64,000 nucleotides of DNA from Methylobacterium isbiliense (GTDB lineage: Bacteria; Pseudomonadota; Alphaproteobacteria; Rhizobiales; Beijerinckiaceae): assembly GCF_022179325.1 (NCBI RefSeq), contig NZ_BPQQ01000086.1:1-64000 (forward strand), given 5' to 3'. The notes under the pieces were generated by a model. The model worked only from the letters and a program-made list of their open reading frames with translations, had not been told where the DNA came from and did not search any database. Made by a program: the position numbers and the translations under genes. Below are positions 9,318-18,481 of this stretch, in pieces. How positions within the stretch are numbered: the first letter of the stretch is position 1; every line of letters starts with the position of its first letter.

Positions 9318-9581
9318 TGGACGAACCTCTCTTCGATAGGCTGGAGCAGATAGTCGACATAGGCCCTGAGCGGACCCGCTTCCGGCGTGACGCGGGAGAC
9401 CGACCAGAGACCCTGCGCGGAAATCGTCAGGAAGCGCGCGACGCCGTCGATGTCCGCGCCGCGTCGGCGCTTGGCGGCGGTGCCTTGAAGGGCGTTGCGG
9501 AAGCCTGCGTTTAGGCGTCCAGAACAGCTCCATCGCGCAGGCGAGAACCTCCTTGCGATCGTATTGTTTTGGGCGTGGCAT
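9314..9581 (-). pseudogene. TetR-family regulator with large internal deletion and frameshift
   Basis: ATG 9581 begins MPRPKQYDRKEVLACAMELFW, the start of a TetR HTH domain. The reading frame then fails: from about 9515 to 9314 the homologous sequence continues in a different frame (GFRNALQGTAAKRRRGADID, then RFLTISAQGLWSVSR), which is the end of a TetR ligand-binding domain. Only about 85 codons remain of a usual 190-200, so roughly 100 codons, including the DNA-recognition helix, are missing. The repressor is dead; the downstream membrane gene may now be unregulated. Confidence 0.75.
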
Positions 9582-9602
9582 AGGCGATCCATATCAGAAC
9601 GA

Positions 9603-10562
9603 TCATTCTGATACAATCGCCGGTTTTCCGGATCGGACCCATAGGGCGGGCACCGACCGCGTCCGATAGCGGCCTGGCGAGATCGAAAACTGCCGGCGGA
9701 AGGCGTTGCCGAAGGCTGGGGCTGAATCGTAGCCGACGCTGAGCGCGACGTTTTCCATGGAAAGCCCGGTCGATCGCAGCAGCTTCGCTGCGACGTTCAT
9801 GCGCCATTGCGCCAGATAGCCGAGCGGCGTCTGGCCGACCAGAAGGGAGAAGCGGCGCGCAAATGCCGCCCTCGACATGCCGGCGCGAGCGGCAAGCTCC
9901 GCGACCGACCAGGGATGACGCGGATCGTGGTGCATCGCCGAGAGTGCGCGCAGGATCTTCGGATCCTGCAAGGCGCCGAGCCAACCGGCGTTCGGGGCAT
10001 GCTGCGTTTCGAGCCAATGCCTGACGATAAGCACCAGCAGCGCGTCGATCAGTCTGGCGATCACGATCTCCGAGCCGGCGCGCTGACATCCGGCCTCTTC
10101 GAGCAGAATGCGGGTAAGCGAACCAAGAGCCTCGCCTTGCCGGGCTTCGTGCGCGGGAACGTGGATCACGTCCGGCAGCATGCCGGCCAGCGGATGCCTT
10201 GCGGCGTGGTCGAACGTGATCTCGACGCAAAGCAAGCCGGCGCGCTCTCCGCTCAGCTCACCATCCTGGGCGCGCTGGCGGGCAAGCGCCAGTCCCTCCT
10301 CAAGTGGGAGCGGAGGCGTGTCAGGCGCGTCGGCCAGGACATGCGCCAGCGCGCTCGGGATCAGCACGATGTCGCCTTCGACGAGGCGCAGCGGCTGAGG
10401 CCCATCGGGAATGCGGAGCCAGCATCCGCCGCTTCGGATGAGGTGGATCGCGACGCGAATCTCGGACGGCACCAGAAGCGCCCAAGGCGCCGTCATCTCG
10501 GATTGCGTGATGACGGCGTTTCCAAGGCTCGCCAGCCGCAACACATCGGCAAGCACGTCCAT
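9603..10562 (-). CDS. AraC-family transcriptional regulator with N-terminal cupin
   Basis: A 319-aa regulator. The N-terminal half (MDVLADVLRLASLGNAVIT to about residue 170) has the layout of the cupin_6 domain of AraC regulators, including the VEGDIVLIPSALAHVL strand pair. The C-terminal AraC DNA-binding domain covers about residues 205-300, with two HTH motifs (WSVAELAARAGMSRAAFARR; LSMENVALSVGYDSAPAFGN). It is followed closely by the tetR remnant. A divergent SnoaL-like gene starts 137 bp away and is a possible target. Confidence 0.9.
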   Translation of the reverse strand: MDVLADVLRLASLGNAVITQSEMTAPWALLVPSEIRVAIHLIRSGGCWLRIPDGPQPLRLVEGDIVLIPSALAHVLADAPDTPPLPLEEGLALARQRAQDGELSGERAGLLCVEITFDHAARHPLAGMLPDVIHVPAHEARQGEALGSLTRILLEEAGCQRAGSEIVIARLIDALLVLIVRHWLETQHAPNAGWLGALQDPKILRALSAMHHDPRHPWSVAELAARAGMSRAAFARRFSLLVGQTPLGYLAQWRMNVAAKLLRSTGLSMENVALSVGYDSAPAFGNAFRRQFSISPGRYRTRSVPALWVRSGKPAIVSE

Positions 10563-10698
10563 GCGGAGCTCCGGACCGTTAACACCGGGAAATTACGCGA
10601 TTTCGAGACGATTGAATAGGTTTTAGCGCCTTTGGCTTGTTCAAAAGCGCGAGCGGCGGTGGTTAGCATGGGGCATCGGAAATCGTGAGGAGCAGGAC

Positions 10699-11094
10699 GT
10701 GAGCGTCGCACAGACACCGGAACAACTGCATCAGGACTTGGCTCGTATCTATAACGATCGGGATTTGGATCGCCTCGCCGCTCTCTTCGAGACCGACGCG
10801 ACGCTTGTGTCGCAGCCTGGAGCTTTCGCACGAGGAACCGAGGAGATTCGCGCGGCCCTGTCCGGCTTCCTCCAGATTGGCGGCGTGATGGCGGTGGAGA
10901 CCATTGAGGTCGTTCCGGCGGGTGATTCCGCGCTGACGCGGACCCGCTGGTCGATCACCGAAGCTGGGGCGGCCAAAATATCCGCTCGCGGAGTCGAGAT
11001 TTTGCGCAGACGGGCGGACGGGACATGGCGCTTCCTGCTCGACCATCCGTTCGGCGGCGATCAGCAGGCCCAGCCATCACTGAAAGGCGGATGA
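10699..11094 (+). CDS. SnoaL/NTF2-like small protein
   Basis: A 131-aa protein starting at GTG 10699 (read MSVAQTPEQLHQDLARIYND), preceded by GAGGAGCAGGAC as ribosome site. The cone-shaped NTF2/SnoaL fold is suggested by YNDRDLDRLAALFETDATLV, then RGTEEIRAALSGFL and DGTWRFLLDHPFG near the end. These domains serve as small-molecule isomerases, dehydratases or binding proteins; no catalytic set can be assigned. It is divergent from the AraC gene. Confidence 0.75.
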   Translation: MSVAQTPEQLHQDLARIYNDRDLDRLAALFETDATLVSQPGAFARGTEEIRAALSGFLQIGGVMAVETIEVVPAGDSALTRTRWSITEAGAAKISARGVEILRRRADGTWRFLLDHPFGGDQQAQPSLKGG

Positions 11095-11121
11095 CGTCCG
11101 CGCAACAAGCGCACGACGAGG

Positions 11122-11153
11122 TTGACTCTCAGGCGTAAGTTAGTTATCCAACT
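11122..11153 (+). promoter_or_regulatory. Promoter with overlapping inverted repeat before the TetR gene
   Basis: TTGACT at 11122-11127 and TATCCA at 11145-11150, spaced 17 bp, make a plausible -35/-10 pair. AGTTAGTTATCCAACT at 11138-11153 is an imperfect inverted repeat covering the -10, as expected for a TetR autorepression operator. The ATG is at 11157, so transcription from this promoter would give a leaderless or nearly leaderless mRNA. Confidence 0.4.
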
Positions 11154-11156
11154 CAC

Positions 11157-11732
11157 ATGGCGATAGCGTATCAATCAACCGAGAAGCGCGTCGAACTCGT
11201 CAGGGCGGCGATGGGGTTGCTGCATCGCCAAGGGCTGCAGCGCACGACGCTCGCCGACGTCGCCAGCGAGGCACACGTGCCGCTCGGCAACGTCTATTAC
11301 TATTTCAAAACGAAGGAGGCGCTTGCGGAGGCAGTCATCGCCGCACACGAGGCGGCGCTGTGCGAATGCCTCGCTGCTCTGGACGCCGCACACGAAGACC
11401 CCAAGGCACGGCTTCAGGCGCTCATCCGCGCCCCACTCGACGAGGCGGATGACGTCATCCGGTTCGGATGCCCGCACGGCAGCCTGTGCCAAGAGTTGGA
11501 GAAGCTCGATCCCGACGCACCACTCGCCCAAGCGGCGGCGCGTCTCTTTGAGATTTACGTGACGTGGGCGGAGCAGCAGTTCCGGGCGCTGGGCGATCGC
11601 CGCACGTCGCGTGATCGCGCCGTCGAACTCATTGCGGCGTTACAGGGGACAATGCTCCTCGCCAACACGATGCGTTCGCCTGATCTCCTCGTCCGCCAGC
11701 TTCGTCGCATCGAACGCATGCTCGACGAGTAA
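11157..11732 (+). CDS. TetR-family transcriptional regulator
   Basis: A 191-aa regulator. The TetR HTH lies at about residues 10-55, with TTLADVASEAHVPLGNVYYY as turn and recognition helix followed by FKTKEALAEAVI. The C-terminal domain (residues 60-190) includes GCPHGSLCQELEKLD, with a Cys residue that could respond to thiol reagents, and LIAALQGTMLLANTM. It is first in a compact set with peroxiredoxin-like, SnoaL-like and EamA genes, so it probably represses them and itself. Confidence 0.9.
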   Translation: MAIAYQSTEKRVELVRAAMGLLHRQGLQRTTLADVASEAHVPLGNVYYYFKTKEALAEAVIAAHEAALCECLAALDAAHEDPKARLQALIRAPLDEADDVIRFGCPHGSLCQELEKLDPDAPLAQAAARLFEIYVTWAEQQFRALGDRRTSRDRAVELIAALQGTMLLANTMRSPDLLVRQLRRIERMLDE

Positions 11733-11758
11733 ACGCGTCAACTTTCCGGGAGGTGATT

Positions 11759-12442
11759 GTGACCGACGATCTCAGTGCGACGAGCCTCGCGGAGCATATC
11801 GCAGAATTCACGTCGGCCATGACGAAGCAGGCTCCTCCCGAGGTCGTGGCCAAACTCGGCATAGAACTCGAAAAGCTCGCCTCGTCGGGAATCGCAAAGC
11901 AGGCGCTTGCGACAAACGGGAAGGCGCCCGACTTCTCGCTTCCCGACACGCAAGGCCGGCCGACCGCGCTGTCGTCGCTTCTCGCGCGAGGTCCGGTCGT
12001 CCTCACCTTCTATCGCGGCGGCTGGTGTCCATTCTGCGATCTCCAGCTTCGCGCCTATCAGCGCATTCTGCCCGAGATTCACGGCCTCGGGGCCGAGCTG
12101 GTCGCAATTTCTCCGCAGACCGCCGACTACGCGCTGTCGGACGTAGAGAAGAAGCAACTCACCCCCCCCGTGCTGCACGATTCCGGCAATCGCGTCGCGC
12201 GATCCTATGGGCTCGTCTTCACGCTGAGCGATGCGCTGAAAGAGCTCCAGACGGGTTTCGGCAACCCGCTCCCGAAGTTCAACGGCGATCAATCGTGGGA
12301 ATTGCCAATGCCGGGCACATTCGTGCTCGACCGCGACGGAAGCGTGAAGTTCGCGCATGTCGATCCGAACTACATGGTGCGGGCCGAACCTGCCGCGATT
12401 CTCGATGTTCTGCGCCAACTGCATGCGGAGGGCGGGGCATGA
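11759..12442 (+). CDS. AhpC/TSA-type peroxiredoxin-like protein
   Basis: A 227-aa protein (227 codons from GTG 11759; another GTG at 11753 would add two residues but leaves less room for the GGGAGG ribosome site). Helical N-terminal extension of about 50 residues, then the thioredoxin fold: APDFSLPDTQGRPTALSSLL, and VVLTFYRGGWCPFCDLQLRA with a CPFC active site in place of the usual peroxiredoxin VCP motif. PGTFVLDRDGSVKFAHVDPN completes the fold. It likely reduces peroxides or disulfides in the cytoplasm. Its stop overlaps the next start (ATGA). Confidence 0.88.
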   Translation: MTDDLSATSLAEHIAEFTSAMTKQAPPEVVAKLGIELEKLASSGIAKQALATNGKAPDFSLPDTQGRPTALSSLLARGPVVLTFYRGGWCPFCDLQLRAYQRILPEIHGLGAELVAISPQTADYALSDVEKKQLTPPVLHDSGNRVARSYGLVFTLSDALKELQTGFGNPLPKFNGDQSWELPMPGTFVLDRDGSVKFAHVDPNYMVRAEPAAILDVLRQLHAEGGA

Positions 12443-12858
12443 GCGCGCAAACGCCGGTCGTCGCGAACCTCAAGCAGCAGGTGGAAGCGAGACTCCGGCA
12501 AGCGTACAAGGCCATGGGCGACGGAAATCTCGAAGACCTGATGACGTTCTTCGCGGACGACGCCGTTCTGCAGAATCCTGGCCAGCCCGCTCTTGTCGGC
12601 ATCGCCGCAATACGCGCGTTCTGGAGCAACACGCTTGCTGGATTTGTCGCGCGCGTCACTCCCTATGTAAGGGAAGCCGATGAGTTTGGCGAAGCTGTCG
12701 TCCTGAGCGGCAAGGTCACGGGCGTCATGGTCTCGCGTGCGAACGGCGCCGAGACGCCTATCGATGCCTGGTTCCTGCAGGTCTATCGCAGGCAGCCGGA
12801 TGGCTCGTTGCGCTTCTGGCGCGGCGCGAATGGACCCAACCCGCCGGAGTCGGCGTGA
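12439..12858 (+). CDS. SnoaL/NTF2-like protein
   Basis: A 139-aa protein from ATG 12439, overlapping the peroxiredoxin stop by 4 bp. Fold markers: QAYKAMGDGNLEDLMTFFAD, DAVLQNPGQPALVGIAAIRA, and DAWFLQVYRRQPDGSLRFWR. It is related in style to the protein at 10699 but not closely. The 4-bp overlaps on both sides show translation coupled to the peroxiredoxin and to the transporter gene. Confidence 0.75.
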   Translation: MSAQTPVVANLKQQVEARLRQAYKAMGDGNLEDLMTFFADDAVLQNPGQPALVGIAAIRAFWSNTLAGFVARVTPYVREADEFGEAVVLSGKVTGVMVSRANGAETPIDAWFLQVYRRQPDGSLRFWRGANGPNPPESA

Positions 12859-13364
12859 GCGCCGGGCAAACCCGCCCGACCGATCTTGCCGCGCGCCGCC
12901 CCGGATCGGCCGGCGTCTTAGCTGCTGCGGCCATGATCGGCTCCGCTGTGTGCTGGGGCTCCGCGACCGTCATGAGCAAAGAGTCCCTTGCGCATCTGCC
13001 GCCCTTCACCCTGCTTGTCGTCCAACTCATCGCAAGCGTCGGGTTTCTCTGGACCGCCGTCGCGGTCGGCCGCACGCCTGTCCGACTGGACGCCGCCGCA
13101 AGACAGGCCGCGAGCTGCGGCGTGCTTGAGCCCGGTCTGGCTTACGCGATAGGAACGAGCGGTCTGGCCCTGACCGGCGCCGCCCATGCGTCGCTCATCA
13201 GCGCCACCGAGCCATTGCTCGTGGTTCTGGTCGCCTGGCTTCTGTTCCGGGACGCGCCGGGCTTGCGGACGCTCGCCGCCATCGGCGCTGCTGTCGCCGG
13301 CGTCGCACTCGTACCCGGCCCTCGGCCAGACGCGCTTTCATTGGCTGCGATCGGCGCCAGACGC
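12855..13364 (+). pseudogene. EamA/DMT-family transporter, 3'-truncated by a Tn3-type remnant
   Basis: Begins with GTG/ATGA-type overlap at 12855 and encodes about 165 native residues with hydrophobic segments typical of an EamA half: GVLAAAAMIGSAVCWGSATV, PFTLLVVQLIASVGFLWTAV, and LISATEPLLVVLVAWLLF. EamA proteins have two such repeats and about 300 residues. Here the second repeat is missing; near residue 169 the sequence turns into Tn3 transposase coding sequence in another frame, and the ORF stops at 13484. It was probably an exporter linked to the upstream redox genes and is now non-functional. Confidence 0.8.
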
Positions 13365-14989
13365 GCCAGGTGCATCCAACCTGGTCGGGCTGACGGAACG
13401 GCTTACCTACCTGCGCAAGCTGGAAGTCGATCCGAAACTTCAGGCGCGCATATCATCGGGACGGTGGGATCAGATGATCCGTGAGGGTAACGCCACGCCG
13501 GCATGGCCGGCTAGTGACTTCAATGCCAGCCGCCGGCATGCCCTGGTCGCGGCGCAGGTTATCAAGCTCGGCCAGAAGCTCACCGATGACGCTTTGACTA
13601 TGTTCATCAAGTTGATGGGGCGGCTGTTCTCGCAGGCCAATAGCCGCAAGAAGCAGCGGCACATGAGTTGCAGGCCGGATACCGCCAAGGCACTGCGCAT
13701 GTTCCTCGACACGATCACGGCTCTGCAGTCCGCGAACGATTATGGTCAGAACGCGTTGGATGTTCTCGATCAGGAAGTTGGGTGGCACCGGTTGCTGCGG
13801 ATGAAGCCTGAGCTTGAGTCGATGGTCGAGGACAATGAGGCGTCGCCATTGACCTTGGCGGCCGAGCAATATGCGACCGTCAACAAGTATGCCGGTGCGT
13901 TCCTGCAGGCGTTCACGTTCCGCTCAGCGCGCCGCCACGATCCGCTTCTTGCGGCGACTGCGTTGCTGAGACGGCTCTATGCCGAGAAGCGGCGTGCCCT
14001 TCCGGATCGCGTCCCGGTCACCCACCTCAGCCAAGCTGATCGGAGGCTCATCTTCGGCGAGGGGAGATCTGATCGCCGACTTTACGAGATCGCCACCCTC
14101 GCGGCCTTGCGAGACCGGCTTCGATCAGCGGACATCTGGGTCGACGGCAGCCGATCCTTCCGGCCGATCGATGAGCATCTGATGCCGCGGTCAACATTCA
14201 CCACCATGAAGGATGAGGATCGCCTTGGACTGGGGGTTCAGGGTGATGGCGTTGCGTGGCTTGCCGAAGCGCGTCAGATGCTCGACTTCAACCTGAAGCG
14301 GCTGGCGCATAGAGCACGATCTGGAAAGCTCGAAGGTGTTCGTCTGGAAGCCGGCACGTTGATCGTTACAACCAACCGCTGGCGAGGTGTCCGTGGAAGC
14401 TGAGGATCTTAACGCCGAGCTCAGTGAGCTCTATCCATTGATCGAGGTGCCGGACCTCCTGAGGGAAGTCCCCGACTGGACCGGCTTTGCGGATTGCTTC
14501 ACGCATGTCCGCTCGGGTGACACTCCGAAGAATGTCTCGGCCATGCTGGCTGGCGTACTCGCAGATGCGACGAACCTCGGTCCCAAACGGATGGCCAGCG
14601 CGTCCAAGGGCATCAGCGCTCACCAGATCAGTTGGATGCGCACCTTCCACGCCCGGTCAGAGACCTATCGCGCAGCCCAGGCCTGCGTGACGGACGCACA
14701 CACCCGCCATCCCCATGCCCGACTTTGGGGTGACGGAACAACCGCGTCATCCGACGGGCAGTTCTTTCGCGCGAGCGACCGAGCCGCCAAGCGCGGCGAC
14801 GTCAATCTGCACTATGGCAGCGAGCCGGGCTCGAAATTCTACAGCCATCTGTCAGATCAGTACGGCTACTTCAGCATCCTACCGATCAGCCCGACCGAAA
14901 GCGAGGCGGCCTATGTGCTCGATGGGCTGCTCGATCAGGATACGATCCTCGATATCCAGGAACACTTTACCGATACGGGCGGTGCGAGT
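13365..14989 (+). pseudogene. tnpA: Tn3-family transposase, middle part (frameshifted, truncated at the 5' end)
   Basis: The frame ending at 14403 encodes GASNLVGLTERLTYLRKLEV onward through Tn3 transposase N-terminal and middle regions; the homology then continues in the +1-shifted frame from about 14387 (LLREVPDWTGFADCFTHVRS, then the DDE-domain segment HPHARLWGDGTTASSDGQFF, which includes the first catalytic Asp, and NLHYGSEPGSKFYSHLSDQY). It stops at the IS66 insertion after EEHFTDTGGASV-equivalent sequence (here QEHFTDTGGA). The beginning of the gene is absent. One frameshift near 14385 and the insertion both inactivate it. Confidence 0.85.
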
Positions 14990-15001
14990 GTAAGCGCCCG
15001 G

Positions 15002-15238
15002 TCATGACCCGGGTTTTTGTCCGTCGCCGTTTTTGCCGTCGCCACGATTTGCTTTGTGCTCGCGGATGAAGTCGGTCAGGCTTTCGATGCCGAAGCCGGT
15101 GAAGGCGGGGATCTGCTGCTCGTCGGAGCCGTAGACCCAGAGGCAGCCGTCCTCTGGCTCCATGTCGATATAGACCTCCCACAGCAGTTCGGCATCCTCA
15201 CCGAGCATTTCGGCGGCAAGCGGGAGGGTATATGACGG
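15002..15238 (-). pseudogene. Small acidic passenger ORF of the IS66 element, start lost
   Basis: The readable product is about 75 residues: LPLAAEMLGEDAELLWEVYI, then MEPEDGCLWVYGSDEQQIPA, FTGFGIESLTDFIREHKANR and a basic tail. I have the impression that similar short acidic proteins (MEPEDGCLW motif) occur at the end of IS66 elements in Rhizobiales, but its role is unknown. The native start has been replaced by the edge of the IS5-type fragment, although the frame remains open back to 15298. Confidence 0.45.
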
Positions 15239-15239
15239 C

Positions 15240-15593
15240 GCGCAGCTTCGCAATGTGCTTAACCGCGGTAACACCGGCTCGACGGTCTGGGCGGACACTG
15301 CCTATCGCTCAAAGACGAACGAGGCGTGGTTGGAGAAGAACGGGTACGTCTCCGACATTCATCACAAGAAGCCGAAGGGTCGGCCCATGAGCGCGGCGAC
15401 GTCGCGCGCCAACGGCCGGCGCTCGAAAATCCGCGCCTTCGTCGAACACGTCTTCGCGCAGCAGAAATCCAGGATGGGCCTGTTCGTGCGCACGATCGGA
15501 ATGGCGCGGGCCAGGACCAAGATTGGCATGGCCAACCTTGCCTACAACCTCACCCGCTTCGTCTGGCACCAAGGGCGAACTGCACCCGCATGA
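15240..15593 (+). pseudogene. 3' fragment of an IS5-family transposase
   Basis: Encodes about 110 residues of the C-terminal DDE part of an IS5-type transposase: NTGSTVWADTAYRSKTNEAW with a catalytic Asp, IHHKKPKGRPM, then RSKIRAFVEHVFAQQKSRMG with the catalytic Glu, and NLAYNLTRFVWHQG at the end. The 5' half is missing. It lies opposite to the surrounding IS66 genes and replaces the end of tnpC, so its insertion and later deletion inactivated the IS66. About 140 bp of non-coding sequence follow, presumably its terminal region. Confidence 0.85.
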
Positions 15594-15673
15594 CGGTGAA
15601 GACGGCCAAAACCGCCGCCGCGACACTGAAATCGACAAACCACGGCAGCCCAAGCAGCAGTCAGCGCCACGCT

Positions 15674-16804
15674 CTATGCCGTAACGGCACTCGGCGCGAT
15701 CCTCACGGGCCGCGAAAGCCGGTAGTTTGAGGTGTCCGATTTGGTCCTGGCGTGCTCGTCGAACAGTTCGCGCCTGGCATGGGCCCAGCATGCGACCGGC
15801 TCCAGGCGCGGCCGGCCGGTGATCGGATCCGGTTCGTAGAGCTTGTCGAAGCCGGCGTAGGCGTCGGCGTGCAGGAAGCCGGATGCAGGCGCCAGCAAAG
15901 CCTGGGCGTGCTCGCCCTTGCGATCAGGCGAGTAGCGATAGAAGGCCGCCGGCGGATTGGGAGAACCCCAAGGGCCCTCGTCGCGCACAACGACCCATAG
16001 TCGCCCGCTTCTGGTGCGCCCGCGTCCGGGATCCTGAACCGGGATGGGCGTGTCGTCGGCATGGATGGCTGGACCCGCGCGGGCGTAGTCGCCGATGCGC
16101 TCGGCCACCGGTGCCGCCAGCCGGGCGGCCCGTCCGACCCAGTCAGCCAGGGTCGATCGATCCAGGTCGACGCCCTCGCGAGCGTAGATGCCGGACTGTC
16201 GGTTCAAAGGCAGATGGTCGCAATATTTGGAGACCAACACATGGGCGATCAACCCCTGGCCCGGTCTGCCGCGCTCGATCGGCAAGCTCGGCATCGGCGG
16301 CTGGGTGATGGCCTCGCAGTCCCGGCAGCTCAGTTTCGGCCGCACATGCACAACGACCTTGAAGTGTGACGGCACATATTCCAGCACCTCACGCTCATCA
16401 TCGCCGATCTTGCGTAGCCGCCCGGAACCGCAGGCCGGGCAGGCGCAGACGCCGGCATGGGTGATGATCTCGCGCGGCAGGTGATCGGGCAGCGGCCGGC
16501 GGTTGCCCATGCGCTGTGGCTTGGTCGGCGCCGTCACCGTGCCCGGCATCTCCGCAGCCGCGCCCTGGCGGGCTTCGCTGGCCGCCTCGGCTTCCTCCAG
16601 ATCGCCGATGATCAGCTCGAGCAGATCGATCTGGCGATCGAGCTTCTCGGACGACTGGCCGAAGCGGGCGCGCCGCAGCGTCGCCAACTGGGCCTTCAGC
16701 TTCTCGACATGCAGTGTTTTGGCGTAGAGCTCGGCCTGCAAAGCCGTCGCGAACGCGCGCAGGGCGTCCGGATCCGATGGCAATTGCGCAGTGGCCAGAG
16801 ACAT
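15674..16804 (-). pseudogene. tnpC: IS66 transposase TnpC, C-terminal third missing
   Basis: A 376-codon remnant of the IS66 transposase (normally 500-550 aa). Present: N-terminal coiled coil (LQAELYAKTLHVEKLKAQLA), zinc-finger region (CACPACGSGRLRKIG), and the first part of the DDE domain (LIAHVLVSKYCDHLPLNRQS; AIHADDTPIPVQDPG with the first Asp; WAHARRELFDEHARTKSD). After about residue 355 the frame runs into unrelated sequence. The segment with the last catalytic Glu is gone. Confidence 0.88.
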
Positions 16805-16851
16805 GCCGACTTATAGCAAAGCCATAGACATGCCGACTTATAGCAAAGCCA
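16801..16851. repeat. 27-bp direct repeat, two copies, at the tnpC start
   Basis: A 27-bp unit beginning ACATGCCGACTTATAGCAAA at 16801 is followed at 16828 by a second copy matching over the first 24-25 bp. It overlaps the tnpC start codon on the minus strand and duplicates the sequence just upstream of it. It looks like a tandem duplication by replication slippage; two copies only, no CRISPR-like spacing. Confidence 0.7.
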
Positions 16852-16892
16852 TGGCTCGCGGGCGAGAAAAAATCATTGGAATCAGGAGCTTG

Positions 16893-17246
16893 TCAGACAG
16901 CCTCAGGGCGCCTGACCGGTTCCGGCGCGACCGTCCGCCGCCAATCGATTCCTTCAACGAGCAAGGCCAACTGAGCCGGTGTCAGTTGAAGCCGCCCCGC
17001 CACGATCGGCGGCCAGACGAACTTTCCCTGCTCCAGGCGCTTGGCGAACATGCACAGGCCACTTCCGTCCCAGGCCAGGATCTTCAACATGTCGCCGCGC
17101 TTGCCCCGGAACACGAACAACGCCCCACAGAACGGGTCGGCGGCCAGCACGTTCTGGACCTGGGCGGCCAGGCCATCCATCCCTTTGCGCATATCGCACG
17201 GCTGCGGCGCCAGATAGACCCGCACCCCAGACCCGGGCGCGATCAT
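16893..17246 (-). CDS. tnpB: IS66 accessory protein TnpB (Orf2)
   Basis: A 117-aa protein from ATG 17246, overlapping the tnpA stop by 4 bp. The IS66 Orf2 signature is complete: GSGVRVYLAPQPCDMRKGMD, then GALFVFRGKRGDMLKILAWD, GLCMFAKRLEQGKFVWP and the LTPAQLALLVEGIDW end. It is required together with TnpA and TnpC for IS66 transposition. Confidence 0.92.
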   Translation of the reverse strand: MIAPGSGVRVYLAPQPCDMRKGMDGLAAQVQNVLAADPFCGALFVFRGKRGDMLKILAWDGSGLCMFAKRLEQGKFVWPPIVAGRLQLTPAQLALLVEGIDWRRTVAPEPVRRPEAV

Positions 17247-17656
17247 ATTGTCCCCTTCACAGCCGACAGCACCCGCCGCAGCGCCGTCTCGCTGACCTCC
17301 GCGTCCACCCGCACGCACACGCCGCCGACCAGGACGATCTCAATCACACTGCGCTGTCCCGCCTCGGCCGCTATCGCTGCGACAGTAGCCGGCGCCCCGC
17401 TGATGACCTCGATCGGGATCAACTCCAGCGGCGAAGCCGCCGATGCCGGCGCGCGCATCTGCCGGCGCCATGTGAACAACAGGTTCGCATTGATGTCGTG
17501 CCGCCGCGCCCCCAGAGACACCGACGCCCCAGGCTCATAGCTCTCGGCCACCAGCCGCTGCTTCTCTTCGACGGTATACGACTTGCGCCGGCCTGTGGGC
17601 GACGTCGCGCCTCGAAAATCTCCGCCAACTCTTCCGTCCAACGCGATCGTGTCCAT
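17243..17656 (-). CDS. tnpA: IS66 accessory protein TnpA (Orf1), HTH type
   Basis: A 137-aa protein from ATG 17656. It contains the IS3/IS911-like HTH region of IS66 Orf1 (RRKSYTVEEKQRLVAESYEP, ARRHDINANLLFTWRRQM), followed by a low-complexity linker and a C-terminal segment (VIEIVLVGGVCVRVDAEVSE). Coupled by ATGA to tnpB. Confidence 0.9.
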   Translation of the reverse strand: MDTIALDGRVGGDFRGATSPTGRRKSYTVEEKQRLVAESYEPGASVSLGARRHDINANLLFTWRRQMRAPASAASPLELIPIEVISGAPATVAAIAAEAGQRSVIEIVLVGGVCVRVDAEVSETALRRVLSAVKGTI

Positions 17657-17752
17657 CAAGCCCCGCTCATGGACACTATCCTCAGCGTCCAGTGTCCGAC
17701 CGCTAGCCGATCCGAACCCCGCCACGGAAGGCGGTCATGACCGGGCGCTTAC

Positions 17753-18462
17753 GTGCGAGTGATCACGTCTTCGGGCTATTCGCCCTGATCGGCAAACGCT
17801 TTGCGCCGAGGCTGCGCAACCTCAAGGATCGGAAGTTCCACACGTTCGAGAAGGGCGACGTATATCCGGCGCTATCGAACCATATCAGCGCCCCGATCAA
17901 CACCACTCTGATCCTCGATCACTGGGATGATCTGCTTCATCTGGCGGCATCGATCACCACCCGTGCCGTTGTGCCCTCGACGATCTTGAAGAAGCTTTCG
18001 GCATCACCGAAGGAAAGCCAGCTCGCAAGGGCGCTGCGCGAACTCGGCCGTATCGAGCGCTCGCTCTTCATGATCGAGTGGTACTCAAGTCCAGCACTCC
18101 GCCGGCGTTGCCAGGCCGGCCTCAACAAGGGTGAGGCGGCGCATAAGCTGAAGCGCGCCGTCTTCTTCCACGAACGTGGTGAGATTCGTGACCGATCGTT
18201 CGAAAGCCAAGCGTTCCGTGCCTCCGGCCTCAACCTCGTCGTCAGCGCGATCGTACACTGGAACACGGTCTATATCGAACGGGCCGTCACCCACTTACGC
18301 AACATGGGTCGCGAGATCCCCCATCATCTGCTCAGGCACGTCTCGCCGCTGAGCTGGGAGCACATCAATCTGACAGGCATCTACACCTGGGATAGCGAAC
18401 AGCATCTGCCGGAGGGTTTCCGGTCGCTGAGACTCCCGGCTGGGCTGCCGCGAGCCGCATGA
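17753..18462 (+). pseudogene. tnpA: Tn3-family transposase, 3' part downstream of the IS66 insertion
   Basis: Continues the Tn3 transposase in phase from the IS66 target site: SDHVFGLFALIGKRFAPRLR, then LGRIERSLFMIEWYSSPALR, LNKGEAAHKLKRAVFFHERG with the catalytic-region Glu environment, RDRSFESQAFRASGLNLVVS, and SPLSWEHINLTGIYTW near the end. The last residues (LPEGFRSLRLP) match the family C-terminus. Complete at its 3' end but separated from the rest. Confidence 0.88.
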
Positions 18463-18481
18463 GTTCTCACTCTGTTCGACC

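Larger units (their letters stand above)
14990..17752 (-). mobile_element. IS66-family element, decayed, inside the Tn3 transposase gene
   Basis: Ends are perfect 20-bp inverted repeats (GTAAGCGCCCGGTCATGACC at 14990-15009 and its complement at 17733-17752). Flanks are direct repeats of GTGCGAGT at 14982-14989 and 17753-17760, the 8-bp duplication expected for IS66. The two halves of the Tn3 transposase rejoin in frame across it. It holds tnpA, tnpB, a 3'-truncated tnpC, an inserted IS5-type fragment and a small passenger ORF. Loss of the tnpC end makes it non-autonomous. Confidence 0.9.

Noticed and set aside
16801-16851. Possible CRISPR-like repeat
   Set aside because: Only two adjacent copies without a spacer, inside an IS66; a slippage duplication.
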